Source: Prolixibacteraceae bacterium
GTDB taxonomy: Bacteria; Bacteroidota; Bacteroidia; Bacteroidales; Prolixibacteraceae
Assembly: GCA_023229575.1 (NCBI GenBank)
Contig: JALNYZ010000014.1
Span: forward strand, 34,090 to 98,089
Length of the DNA stretch: 64,000 bases
Direction of reading: 5' to 3'
The notes under the pieces were generated by a model. It was given only the letters and a program-made list of their open reading frames with translations, did not search any database and had not been told where the DNA came from. This document shows positions 16,956-25,247 of this stretch, piece after piece (position 1 is the first letter of the stretch; each line of letters starts with the position of its first letter). A program made the position numbers and the translations under genes.

Positions 16956-18404
16956 CTACACGGTATATGTTGATGATGCCGTATCTCCTCCCCTGCCAGT
17001 CCAGTTGGTGTGGAAAAATTCACCACGAGGTTTGTCAAGCCTTTCGTAGGTATGGGCGCCAAAATAGTCGCGCTGCGCCTGCAACAAATTGGCAGGAAGC
17101 CGTTCGCTGCGGAATCCGTCAAAATAGGTAAGCGCCGTTGCGAGGCAAGGTACCGGAATACCATTGGTAAATGCACTTGCCATCACACGTCTCCATCCAG
17201 CCTGTGCTTTTTCGATGGTCTCCTTGAAATAAGCATCCAGCAAAAGATGTTCCAAACCGGGATTTTTATCAAATGCTTCCTTGATTTTTCCTAAAAATAC
17301 TGAACGGATGATGCATCCACCACGCCACATCAGGGCGATACCGCCGTTGTTCAGTACCCATTGGTACTCTTTTGCAGCTTCGCCCATCAAATCGTATCCC
17401 TGCGCATAGGAGATAATTTTAGCTCCAAACAAGGCATCCTTCAAGTCGCTTAAGAATTGTTTGCGGTCACCGGTGAATTTTTTCTCCGGACCGTGCAGTA
17501 CTTTGGAGGCTTTGACCCTGATATCTTTCTGGGCAGAAAGGCAACGGGCAAATACCGACTCGCCGATCAGCGTAAGCGGTATGCCCAAATCGAGTGCCGA
17601 AACTGCGGTCCATTTGCCGGTACCTTTCTGTCCGGCCGTATCCAGGATCTTCTCGACCAGCGGTTCACCTTTTTCATCTTTGAATCCAAGGATATCGCGG
17701 GTAATCTCGATCAGGTAACTGTCGAGGTCGCCTTTGTTCCATTCGGCAAAAGTGTCGTGCATCTCATCTGCCGTCATGCCCAACAGCTCTTTCATGATCT
17801 GATAGGCTTCGCAGATGATCTGCATGTCGCCATACTCGATACCATTGTGCACCATCTTCACAAAATGGCCGGCGCCGTTTTCTCCAACCCAATCACAGCA
17901 AGGCTCCCCATCGACTTTGGCAGCCACTGCCTGGAAAATAGTTTTGACAGCAGGCCACGCTGCAGGCGATCCACCCGGCATCATCGAAGGACCCAATAGG
18001 GCGCCCTCTTCACCACCCGACACCCCGGTTCCGATAAAGAGCAAACCTTTGCTCTCGACATACTTTGTCCGGCGAATGGTGTCGGGAAAATGTGAGTTAC
18101 CGCCATCGATGATAATATCACCCGGCTCAAGGTGGGGGATGATCTGCTCGATAAAATCATCCACCGGTGAACCTGCTTTTACCAGCATCATCACCTTGCG
18201 CGGACGCTCAAGATTCGCGCACAACTCAGAAATGCTGTGACATCCGATAAAGTTTTTACCGGCGCCACGGCCTGCAATAAATTTGTCAACTTTGTCGACC
18301 GACCTGTTGAAAACTGCCACGGTAAAGCCTTTGCTTTCCATGTTCAAAACGAGGTTCTCACCCATCACGGCCAATCCAATCAGCCCAATGTCTGCCTTTT
18401 TCAT
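16956..18404 (-). CDS. gnd: 6-phosphogluconate dehydrogenase, decarboxylating
   Basis: A 482-residue protein of normal family length. It oxidises 6-phosphogluconate to ribulose 5-phosphate and CO2 with NADP+ (pentose phosphate pathway, cytoplasm). Seen: N-terminal Rossmann motif GLIGLAVMGENLVLNMESKG, catalytic region GHFVKMVHNGIEYGD (Lys and Asn), GGCIIRS, and the C-terminal signature FHTNWTGRGGDTASSTY. Upstream is pdxB (50-bp gap on the same strand). No glucose-6-phosphate dehydrogenase neighbours it, which is unusual. A LarA-like gene and hexuronate genes are nearby instead. The spacer before its ATG is a run of TAATTTGTAATTT-type words. Confidence 0.95.
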   Translation of the reverse strand: MKKADIGLIGLAVMGENLVLNMESKGFTVAVFNRSVDKVDKFIAGRGAGKNFIGCHSISELCANLERPRKVMMLVKAGSPVDDFIEQIIPHLEPGDIIIDGGNSHFPDTIRRTKYVESKGLLFIGTGVSGGEEGALLGPSMMPGGSPAAWPAVKTIFQAVAAKVDGEPCCDWVGENGAGHFVKMVHNGIEYGDMQIICEAYQIMKELLGMTADEMHDTFAEWNKGDLDSYLIEITRDILGFKDEKGEPLVEKILDTAGQKGTGKWTAVSALDLGIPLTLIGESVFARCLSAQKDIRVKASKVLHGPEKKFTGDRKQFLSDLKDALFGAKIISYAQGYDLMGEAAKEYQWVLNNGGIALMWRGGCIIRSVFLGKIKEAFDKNPGLEHLLLDAYFKETIEKAQAGWRRVMASAFTNGIPVPCLATALTYFDGFRSERLPANLLQAQRDYFGAHTYERLDKPRGEFFHTNWTGRGGDTASSTYTV

Positions 18405-18407
18405 TCT

Positions 18408-18445
18408 TAATTTTTAATTTGTAATTTGTAATTAATTACCTGACT
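18408..18445. repeat. AT-rich word repeat ahead of gnd
   Basis: The spacer directly before the gnd ATG consists of TTTTTAATTTGTAATTTG-type words repeated about three times. The same words recur at 32323-32352 and as two inverted arms at 39402-39478. No spacing fits a standard promoter. Confidence 0.5.
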
Positions 18446-18454
18446 ACGTTTATA

Positions 18455-19576
18455 TTATATTCTAAATCCGATTCTCTTTAATTTGTCAATCACCTTCGGG
18501 CTACTAAATTTCCCCGACACGGTATACGCCGGAAACTCCCTTCGCACCGGATAATTGCCCCGTTGTTTCTCAAAAGTTCCGACACTGGCCCTTAGCCTGG
18601 CATCATCCTCCCGGATGTCGTAAGTTGCCAGAATGGCTTCCGCGAGAATTTGCTGAACAGTCTTGTTGGTACCATCTATCAGGATTTCAGTAACCAAGGG
18701 TTTCTCCACGTTGGAAGCTTTCCAGTTTTTTGAAGCCAGTCCCAAGAAACGGCTGACGGCCTGAACGCTCATCTCTGTTCCCTTGGCTTTCCCGTCCCTT
18801 GAGTAACCTGCGATATGCGGAGTTGACAGATCGACCAGCGACAAAAGTTCCAAATCTATATTTGGTTCATTTTCCCAACAATCCACAATGGCGCCCGAAA
18901 CCTGACCACCACGAATGGCTTGTTTCAAGGCAGCAGTTTCAACCACTTCTCCCCGACAGCTGTTGATGAAAATCGGTTTGCGCGACATGCGGGCGAACAA
19001 CTTCTCATCTGCCAAATGCCAGGTGGCATCCAACCCTTCCTGGTTCAGTGGCACATGCAGTGTAATTATGTCAGATTCTTCCAGAATCTTATCAAGGGAT
19101 ACAAATCCTCTTTCTCCTTCGACCCTGGCACGGGGCGGATCGTTCAACAAAACGCGCATGCCCAGTATTTCAGCAATAACAGCAACTTTCGAGCCTACAT
19201 TGCCCACGCCAACCACACCGATTGTTTTACCCGCCAGGGTCCAGTCTTTTTTCTCCGCCATTACCATGATGGCTGAGGCGATGTATTGTTCCACTGATTT
19301 GGCATTGCAACCCGGGGCATTGGTCCATTTGATCCCGGCTTTATCGCAGTAATCCGTATCAATGTGGTCAAAACCAATGGTGGCCGAAGCGATAATTTTC
19401 ACCGAAGATCCCGACAACAATTGCTCATTACAAATGGTCCGGGTGCGGGTGATGATGGCATCCGCATCTTTAACCACCTCCGAGGTGGTTTTGGATCCCG
19501 GTAGGTAAACCACCTCCGCAAAAGTCTCCAATGCACCCTGAATGTAGGGGATTTTGTCGTCGATGATGATCTTCAT
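18455..19576 (-). CDS. pdxB: 4-phosphoerythronate dehydrogenase
   Basis: A 373-residue protein, close to the usual 370-380 for PdxB. It oxidises 4-phosphoerythronate in the DXP-independent route to pyridoxal 5'-phosphate. Seen: substrate-domain start MKIIIDDKIPYIQGALE, NAD-binding GVVGVGNVGSKVA (about residues 121-133), catalytic Arg in INSCRGEVV, and catalytic His in STPHIAGYSRDGKAKGTEM. The C-terminal extension beyond D-3-phosphoglycerate dehydrogenases is characteristic of PdxB. It lies 50 bp upstream of gnd on the same strand. Confidence 0.92.
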   Translation of the reverse strand: MKIIIDDKIPYIQGALETFAEVVYLPGSKTTSEVVKDADAIITRTRTICNEQLLSGSSVKIIASATIGFDHIDTDYCDKAGIKWTNAPGCNAKSVEQYIASAIMVMAEKKDWTLAGKTIGVVGVGNVGSKVAVIAEILGMRVLLNDPPRARVEGERGFVSLDKILEESDIITLHVPLNQEGLDATWHLADEKLFARMSRKPIFINSCRGEVVETAALKQAIRGGQVSGAIVDCWENEPNIDLELLSLVDLSTPHIAGYSRDGKAKGTEMSVQAVSRFLGLASKNWKASNVEKPLVTEILIDGTNKTVQQILAEAILATYDIREDDARLRASVGTFEKQRGNYPVRREFPAYTVSGKFSSPKVIDKLKRIGFRI

Positions 19577-19618
19577 TCTAGCTTTATTTATTGAGCTTTA
19601 AATAGTTATGAAATTTTC

Positions 19619-19836
19619 ATAGGAAAGGATAAAGGATAAAGTCAAAAGGATAAAGTACGCCCGCAATCCTGATGTTAGCGTAATTTCTCATGTCTTATAT
19701 CTCATGTCTTATATCTCATGTCTTATATCTAGTATCTTCAAGTCCACCGTTCAAATTTCCGGAGTCCCTCCCTTTATCCTTTTTACTTTATCCTTTATCC
19801 TTTATCCTTTATCCTTTTGACTTTATCCTTTATCCT
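19619..19836. repeat. Inverted low-complexity word repeats between the LarA-like gene and pdxB
   Basis: A left block of GGATAAA words (19624-19654) faces a right block of TTTATCC words (19773-19833), forming a long imperfect palindrome. Between them a 17-bp unit containing CTCATGTCTTATAT is repeated about three times (19687-19730). No open frame and no promoter match were seen in this 260-bp gap. Confidence 0.75.
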
Positions 19837-19837
19837 T

Positions 19838-21127
19838 CTAATACTTAAACCTTTCCCTGTATGCCCATAGCCCCAGCGCAGGATTCGAGATATAAAAAAT
19901 CTCTTCACCATCCGGCATCACATTGAAGCCATCCTTCAATTTTTTAGGATCGTAGGTTTTTAGCATCTTTCCCAGGCTTGCATACTTAAATCCGACACTC
20001 TCTATTTCCAATTGTGTCAGGTTTTCAGGTTCCTCGCCAGGGCAATAGGTGATGTTGAACCTTCCTTCCGATGAGCCGTGGATCAGGTGGGCGGCGGCGC
20101 TCAGGTTGTTGCGGATCTCTTCATGTTCTTCACAGGCTTTCAGTGTAGCCGGCGTTCCGAAATAGCCGTATTTCCTGATAAGGCGGTCAATCTCTTTGTC
20201 TTCGCCGAATTCGACCAAGACGGGGGCAAGAATGATCAGCTCTCCATTGTCGGCGAGCGCCATCCGGGTACGGTAAATCGACTTATTCCCGAGCCAGGTA
20301 CTTTTAAATTCAGTTGGATCAAGATAGACTACCACTTTTTTGAGTGGTTTTTCAAGCATCTCGAAGTTGATTTGCAGGGAAAGTTTTGCTGCCAGATCGA
20401 AAACTTCCATATCGTCGCCGATAAAGAGACCCCTGGTCTTGATTTTGCCATCCGTCTTGTCCAGTCCAACAACCGTTTGAACATATACAATCGGCAGATT
20501 TTGGGTAAAATTTTCAGAAGCGTAGTTGAAAACCCTGCGCACCGGTGTATCGGCATGGCCCATCATTCTTTCCATACCATATGCAGCGCCAATAAAGTGG
20601 CTCTTGTTGATCCCTTCTACTCCACCGGTACCCACAAAAATATTCTTGTTGTAGTTGGCCATTCCCACAACTTCGTGGGGAACCACTTGTCCGATCGAGA
20701 GAATCAGGTCAAAATTACCCTCCAGCAACAATTTGTTCACCTGGGCAGGCCATGGAAAATTTACAGCTCCTTCCGATACTTCATGTACAAAACTGGCAGG
20801 AACCTCTCCTACCGTCACTACATCATTCCGCCAATCGTGCTCCCTGATCAGAGAGGCAGGCATAGTTCCAAACATGTGTGCGATCTGGTGGGCTGTCATC
20901 GGAGTATGGGTGCCCAATGCAGGTAAAACATCTGTCAGGACATCACCATAATATTGCCATGTAAGCTCGGTCAGTTCACCGGCACGGCTTGGCAAGCGGG
21001 TATAATCTGGGGGAATGGCTAATACCTTCTTACGTTGTCCAAGTTTTTTGAAAGCCTCAAACAAACCTTTTTTCAGGTCATCGTTGCTGAGCTCCAGGTC
21101 TGTTGAACCAATTTTATAATAGATCAT
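19838..21127 (-). CDS. LarA-superfamily nickel-pincer racemase/epimerase, probably acting on a sugar acid
   Basis: A 429-residue protein of the lactate racemase (LarA/DUF2088) superfamily, whose members epimerise alpha-hydroxyacids with a nickel-pincer nucleotide cofactor. Residues compatible with the LarA site are Asp41 and Arg44 (PPDYTR), His74 (GTHTPMT), His151, Lys161 (covalent cofactor lysine equivalent) and His177. The His-10-Lys-16-His spacing equals that of Lactobacillus LarA as I recall it (174, 184, 200). Lactate is unlikely given the neighbours: hexuronate genes and gnd. A D-gluconate 2-epimerase exists in this superfamily, and its product is D-mannonate, an intermediate of the adjoining pathway. 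The lar cofactor genes are not in this window. Confidence 0.82.
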   Translation of the reverse strand: MIYYKIGSTDLELSNDDLKKGLFEAFKKLGQRKKVLAIPPDYTRLPSRAGELTELTWQYYGDVLTDVLPALGTHTPMTAHQIAHMFGTMPASLIREHDWRNDVVTVGEVPASFVHEVSEGAVNFPWPAQVNKLLLEGNFDLILSIGQVVPHEVVGMANYNKNIFVGTGGVEGINKSHFIGAAYGMERMMGHADTPVRRVFNYASENFTQNLPIVYVQTVVGLDKTDGKIKTRGLFIGDDMEVFDLAAKLSLQINFEMLEKPLKKVVVYLDPTEFKSTWLGNKSIYRTRMALADNGELIILAPVLVEFGEDKEIDRLIRKYGYFGTPATLKACEEHEEIRNNLSAAAHLIHGSSEGRFNITYCPGEEPENLTQLEIESVGFKYASLGKMLKTYDPKKLKDGFNVMPDGEEIFYISNPALGLWAYRERFKY

Positions 21128-21316
21128 ATCAATAATTTACAATTTATTCATTTACTATTTACTATTTGAAGCTGCAATCATGATGTGCGCAAATGGTAAA
21201 TAGTCAATTGTCTAATAGTCAATTTCATCATTTCAATAATTTACAATTTTTCAATTTACTATTTACCATTTGACGCCACAAACTTGCCAAGAGCGAAATG
21301 GTAAATGGTCATTAGT
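21128..21316. repeat. Two copies of the TAAATAGTAAATTGT palindromic element
   Basis: Two adjoining imperfect palindromes (about 21128-21230 and 21233-21330) have arms made of TTTACTATT/AATAGTAAA-type words around loops containing GCGC or AGCG. The left one abuts the LarA-like start codon; the right one runs into the end of the four-helix-bundle gene. Same family as 21728-21834, 26501-26686 and 29675-29765. Confidence 0.7.
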
Positions 21317-21694
21317 CTATTTGTCAATCTTTCCCTTATTTAGTTTCTTTTTCATCGTTGTGATTGAACTTACAATTATTTTTATCAGTTCCTGATTTTC
21401 CAAAATAAGATCATCAAGAAGATTTGATTTTACTAAGCCTGATTCTACAAGTAGTTCCAACCAATATATTGTTTCGTCCAATTCTTCTTCTACCATCTTA
21501 AGTTTATTCAGAAAATCCTTGTCTGACTTGCCTAAACAAGCTGAACGATAGTTTGCACCTGGAGATGCACCGGATCGAATTATTTGATTACCAATAGTTT
21601 TACCAGTTAACGTATTTGGCAGGCTTTCGGCAAGCTTAATAATCCTCAATGCAAAGATCTTTAATCTCCTCTTTAAATCTTCGGCATTCATCAC
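21317..21694 (-). CDS. Four-helix bundle protein (23S rRNA intervening-sequence family)
   Basis: A 125-residue protein of the family first found encoded in 23S rRNA intervening sequences. Signature segments are SLPNTLTGKTIGNQIIRSGA (about 24-43), GANYRSACLGKSDKDFLNKL and EEELDETIYWLELL. The predicted structure is four amphipathic helices; biochemical function unknown. It is often found as a stand-alone gene or near surface polysaccharide genes. Here it is wedged between two copies of a palindromic repeat inside the hexuronate cluster, which suggests late insertion. Confidence 0.88.
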   Translation of the reverse strand: MMNAEDLKRRLKIFALRIIKLAESLPNTLTGKTIGNQIIRSGASPGANYRSACLGKSDKDFLNKLKMVEEELDETIYWLELLVESGLVKSNLLDDLILENQELIKIIVSSITTMKKKLNKGKIDK

Positions 21695-21727
21695 TTTTGT
21701 ATGTCAAAATGAGTATAACAAATCTGA

Positions 21728-21834
21728 AATTGACAATTAAATCATTTACTATTAGACTATTGACTATTTACCATTTCGCGCTACTTGATTAAAGCGCAAA
21801 TAGTAAATTGTAAATTGTCTAATAGTAAATCATC
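21728..21834. repeat. Palindromic TAAATAGTAAATTGT element, copy three
   Basis: The left arm has CATTTACTATTAGACTATTG words, the loop is CGCGCTACTTGATTAAAGCGC-like (GCGC at both ends), and the right arm has AATAGTAAATTGTAAATTG words. It runs into the stop codon of the downstream kinase gene. Confidence 0.7.
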
Positions 21835-22909
21835 GTTTCACTCTCGCATTCCCTTTCCAGATGCTCCAAACCATATCTTCATCGGCAGGCTGGGCATAAT
21901 CGGTCAGGAAAGTAGTGGCCAATGCCCCGGTAGCCCAGCCAAACTGGATCCATTTGGCAGGTTCCCACTCTTTCAGGATGCCATACAGCATGCCGCCAAC
22001 AAAACCATCACCCCCACCAATACGGTCGAGGACATTGATCCTGCGTGGCTCCACCACATGCCATTCTTCTCCTTCGAGCATGATAGCTCCCCAAAGATGC
22101 TCGTTGGAGCTGACCACCTGACGAAGGGTAGTGGCAAAAACGGAGGCATTGGGGAATTTGGCTTTCACCCGATAGATCATCTCTTTGAAGCCATCAATTT
22201 CGGAAGAAAGTTGTTTTCCGCCGGCTTCAGGGCCTTTAATTCCGAGACATAGCTGAAAGTCCTCTTCGTTGCCGATCAGGATATCTGCAACAGAGGCAAT
22301 CTCTTCAAAGATGGCGCTCAGCTCAGTTTCCCTGCCATTCCAGAACGAAGCACGATAATTGAGATCAAAGGCAATACGTGTTCCATATTTTTTAGCGCTG
22401 CGGGCCAGCTCCAAACAGAATTTGCTGGTTTGGGGCGACAAAGCGCCAATTAATCCTGAGAGGTGTACAATCTGAACCCCTTCCTCTTTGAAAATGCGGT
22501 CCAAATCAAAATCTTTGACATTCAGGGTACGACCAACTTCTCCTGCCCTGTCGTTCTGTACCCTTGGGCCCCTGGTTCCGAAACCACTATCGGCAATGTT
22601 GAACTGGTGACGATAGCCCCAGGGATCTCCTTGCTCCATTTCAGGGCCTTCGAAAGTCATTCCCCTGCTTAACAGATTGCTCTTGATCAGTTTAGCGATT
22701 GGGCTATCCTTTACAAAAGTGGTCAAAACCTTAACAGGAAGGCCAAGATAGGATGAGACACTCGCCACATTGGTCTCAGCGCTGGTTGCCTGCATTTGAA
22801 ACAGATCGCTGCTGTGAACAGGTTGCCCGTTGACCGGAGTAATCCGAACCCCCATGCTGGTTGGCACCAACAGGGATGTTCTACATTTTTGCTTTAATGT
22901 GATGCTCAT
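21830..22909 (-). CDS. kdgK: PfkB-family sugar kinase, probable 2-keto-3-deoxygluconate kinase
   Basis: A 359-residue ribokinase-fold enzyme. PfkB features are a GG-free N-terminus ending LVPTSMGVRITP, substrate-region EGPEMEQGDPWGYRHQF, the FDLNYRASFW motif, and the catalytic anion-hole motif IGGGDGFVGG with Asp301. This form (GGGD instead of GAGD) is common in Bacteroidota homologues annotated as KDG kinases. In this cluster it would convert 2-keto-3-deoxygluconate to KDPG. No aldolase neighbour is present, so the substrate is inferred from context; another uronate-derived acid is possible. The reading frame starts at ATG 22909, just below AAACATTTC-type word repeats. Confidence 0.8.
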   Translation of the reverse strand: MSITLKQKCRTSLLVPTSMGVRITPVNGQPVHSSDLFQMQATSAETNVASVSSYLGLPVKVLTTFVKDSPIAKLIKSNLLSRGMTFEGPEMEQGDPWGYRHQFNIADSGFGTRGPRVQNDRAGEVGRTLNVKDFDLDRIFKEEGVQIVHLSGLIGALSPQTSKFCLELARSAKKYGTRIAFDLNYRASFWNGRETELSAIFEEIASVADILIGNEEDFQLCLGIKGPEAGGKQLSSEIDGFKEMIYRVKAKFPNASVFATTLRQVVSSNEHLWGAIMLEGEEWHVVEPRRINVLDRIGGGDGFVGGMLYGILKEWEPAKWIQFGWATGALATTFLTDYAQPADEDMVWSIWKGNARVKR

Positions 22910-22914
22910 ATGAA

Positions 22915-23063
22915 AAAGTTTGAAATGTTTGAAATGTTTGAAATGTTTGAATTGTTACCGGTCCCTGAGCCTGTCGAAGGGAAATGTTTGAATTGTTACC
23001 GGTCCCTGAGCCTGTCGAAGGGAAATGTTTGAATTGTTACCGGTCCCTGAGCCTGTCGAAGGG
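22915..23063. repeat. GAAATGTTT words and a 41-bp tandem repeat (three units)
   Basis: Directly ahead of the kinase start are four GAAATGTTT words, followed by a 41-bp unit repeated three times without change (period seen at 22957, 22998 and 23039). Each unit contains CCCTGAGCCTGTCGAAGGG, a motif seen reversed at 48735-48760 and degenerate at 44620-44640. Repeats are contiguous with no variable spacers, so this is not a CRISPR array. Confidence 0.85.
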
Positions 23064-23079
23064 TCTAAGGGTCGGAGGG

Positions 23080-23931
23080 TTATACTCCGCTGTATGCGTT
23101 AAATCCACCATCTACCGGAATAACAATCCCGGTTACGAAAGATGAGATATCCGATAAAAGGTAAAGCGTCGCACCTTGTAAATCATCGGGGTCCCCAAAT
23201 TTGCCCATTGGCGTGTTGGTGACGATTTTGTTGCCCCGTGCCGAGTAGCCACCGGTTTTTTCATCCAGAACCAAAAAACGGTTCTGGCTGGTGATAAAAA
23301 ATCCAGGGGCCACTGAATTCACCCTGATCCCCATTTTGGCCAGGTGAACTGCCAGCCATTCCGTAAAGTTGTTGACAGAAGCCTTGGCAGCCGAGTAAGC
23401 AGGAATCTTGGTAAGGGGGTGATACGAATTCATGGAAGAGATATTCAAAACAGATCCTTTTTGGTTCTGGAGCATATCACGGGTAAACACCATGGTTGGA
23501 AGTATGGTCCCCTTGAAATTCAGGGCAAAAACCTTGTCAAAACCCTCCATTTGCAAACCGTAAAAAGTCTTGTCAAGATTGCCGAGGTCCCCCTCCTCCA
23601 TCTGCTCCACCTGGGTGGTGGCCTGTGGTGAATTTCCACCGGCACCATTGATCAGCAGTTCGATCGGGCCCAGTTTTTCGTTGATAATTGCTTTGGCAGC
23701 CTCCAACGACTCCTTTTCAAGCACATTGGCTTTAACTCCGATACAGGTTGCATTGAATTCATTGCTAATTTCAGCAGCCACTTGTTGGGCAAGCTCTTCA
23801 TTGATATCAACGATGGCAACTTTTGTGCCTACGGAGACCAGCGCTTTGACCAGTGAAATTCCAATCACACCGGCGCCCCCGGTGATGACACATACTTTAC
23901 CATTCAGGTCGTCAAAAGAAATTCTTTTCAT
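23080..23931 (-). CDS. Short-chain dehydrogenase, probable D-mannonate oxidoreductase (fructuronate reductase)
   Basis: A 283-residue SDR. Seen: cofactor motif TGGAGVIGISLV (about 17-28), NGAGG, Ser in NISSMNSYHPLTK and the catalytic Tyr-x-x-x-Lys as YSAAK (about 190-194), and C-terminal FVTGIVIPVDGGFNAYSGV. Bacteroidota uronate loci use such an SDR instead of the classical UxuB to reduce D-fructuronate to D-mannonate with NAD(P)H. It is flanked by the sugar kinase and the LacI regulator, and tagaturonate epimerase is just across the divergent promoter. Gluconate 5-dehydrogenase-type activity is an alternative. Confidence 0.85.
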   Translation of the reverse strand: MKRISFDDLNGKVCVITGGAGVIGISLVKALVSVGTKVAIVDINEELAQQVAAEISNEFNATCIGVKANVLEKESLEAAKAIINEKLGPIELLINGAGGNSPQATTQVEQMEEGDLGNLDKTFYGLQMEGFDKVFALNFKGTILPTMVFTRDMLQNQKGSVLNISSMNSYHPLTKIPAYSAAKASVNNFTEWLAVHLAKMGIRVNSVAPGFFITSQNRFLVLDEKTGGYSARGNKIVTNTPMGKFGDPDDLQGATLYLLSDISSFVTGIVIPVDGGFNAYSGV

Positions 23932-23949
23932 GTGTATATTGTTTAATTT

Positions 23950-24999
23950 TCATATTGAGTTGTAGAAATCGACATTTTCCTTGGTAATCAAATCGATAGA
24001 GGTATAATTTTCTTTTATGATGATCTCCTTTTTGACCAATGTATCGAATAAAAGATGGATCGCGCGATAACCTTGAAGCTCTGGCTTTTGACAAATTAAA
24101 AAATCGATTTTCCCCTCTTTTAGCAGGTTAATATTTTGAGGAATAAGATCGTATCCAATAATTTTGGGCGTAACACAAAGCGCTTTGAAACAGGTGGCTG
24201 CCAAATGCACTTTAGAGTTTGTCACAAAGACCCCGCTGACCTCACATGGATCGATGTCCAGGTCGTGCAAATGTGAATTAATTTCATCCTCCTTGCCTGA
24301 AACCTCTAACTTTACAATCCTGTGGTTACTCTCCATCTCTTCAAAGTAACGCATGAAGCCGCGTTCGCGCTTGATCAGGTGACTCGCATTGTCCAACTCT
24401 TTGGCAACATGTATGAGAAGGATCAGACTTTTCCCTTTAACACCCCAATCGATCAGTTTAGCTGCAAGGAAACCGCTGTCGAACGGGCTTTGTGCGACAA
24501 ATCCAATGGGATGGGTCTCCTCCAGGTTCGCATCAATATAAATATAGGGAATGTTCAGCTCATCCAGTTGTTTGGTAAACCGCAATGCTTCCCGTTTTGC
24601 CCATGGAGCCAGCATGACCGCGTCAGGAGGATCAAGCAATAGTTTTTCACCTTGCAAGGAAAAAGAGCGTGAATCATCCATGTCAAAAAAATATTGCTTA
24701 AGCTTCACCCCATAGGCCCTGAGCTGACTCATGGCTTTTTCAACGCCATTTTGAGGCTTGGTCCAATAAGTGTCCAGACTATAGGATTCAGGCATTAACG
24801 TTGCAAAGACAATACTCTTCTTGGAAGCAAGACTACTCGCCAAAAGGTTTGGACGATAATCCAGTTCGTCAATGATCTGCTGAATTCTCGCCTTCGTTTC
24901 CGTTGAAACCTCCCCTCTTTTGTGAAGAACCCTGTCGACCGTCCCAATCGAAACCCCGGCCTTTAGTGCAATATCTTTGATCCGAATATTCTTTCTCAT
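23950..24999 (-). CDS. LacI-family regulator of the hexuronate locus
   Basis: A 349-residue protein with N-terminal LacI helix-turn-helix (IRIKDIALKAGVSIGTVDRV, then LHKRGEVSTETKARIQ) and a periplasmic-binding-like sensor domain from about residue 65. It is transcribed divergently from uxaE across a 248-bp region that holds two copies of a matching operator-like sequence. By position it should repress (or activate) both the minus-strand SDR/kinase genes and the plus-strand uxaE-uxaC-exuT genes. The inducer is likely a hexuronate or an intermediate such as tagaturonate; not readable from sequence. Confidence 0.88.
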   Translation of the reverse strand: MRKNIRIKDIALKAGVSIGTVDRVLHKRGEVSTETKARIQQIIDELDYRPNLLASSLASKKSIVFATLMPESYSLDTYWTKPQNGVEKAMSQLRAYGVKLKQYFFDMDDSRSFSLQGEKLLLDPPDAVMLAPWAKREALRFTKQLDELNIPYIYIDANLEETHPIGFVAQSPFDSGFLAAKLIDWGVKGKSLILLIHVAKELDNASHLIKRERGFMRYFEEMESNHRIVKLEVSGKEDEINSHLHDLDIDPCEVSGVFVTNSKVHLAATCFKALCVTPKIIGYDLIPQNINLLKEGKIDFLICQKPELQGYRAIHLLFDTLVKKEIIIKENYTSIDLITKENVDFYNSI

Positions 25000-25039
25000 T
25001 TCAGCGATTAATTCGTGGCAAATTTAAACAATATTTCAA

Positions 25040-25057
25040 TTCGTGTACGAACACGGA
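25040..25057. promoter_or_regulatory. LacI-type operator copy 1
   Basis: TTCGTGTACGAACACGGA, with palindromic TTCG...CGAA and GTGT...ACAC elements. It matches the second site at 25127-25144 in 17 of 18 positions. It lies 41 bp upstream of the regulator start, where it could block the minus-strand genes. Confidence 0.65.
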
Positions 25058-25126
25058 AAAAATATTTTTCATCTTTTTTGTTAAAACTTGCAATTTTTTA
25101 AACCTTGGATCAAAAAAATATCTATT

Positions 25127-25144
25127 TTCGTGAACGAACACGGA
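25127..25144. promoter_or_regulatory. LacI-type operator copy 2, overlapping the uxaE promoter
   Basis: TTCGTGAACGAACACGGA starts inside TATTTTCG (25123-25130), a near match to the TAnnTTTG -7 element for the plus-strand genes. Its start is 87 bp from copy 1, close to eight helical turns, compatible with looping by a LacI dimer pair. Confidence 0.65.
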
Positions 25145-25247
25145 GAAAAAATACGGCCATGAAATGAGTTCAACTTCCATTATTAACATGCTGTATTTAA
25201 ATTAAATCCGAAAGATCTGAACAAAACAAGCAACAAATTATCATCAA

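Noticed and set aside
22957..23063. CRISPR array suggested by three evenly spaced repeats
   Set aside because: The 41-bp units are contiguous and identical with no variable spacers, and no cas gene is in the window.
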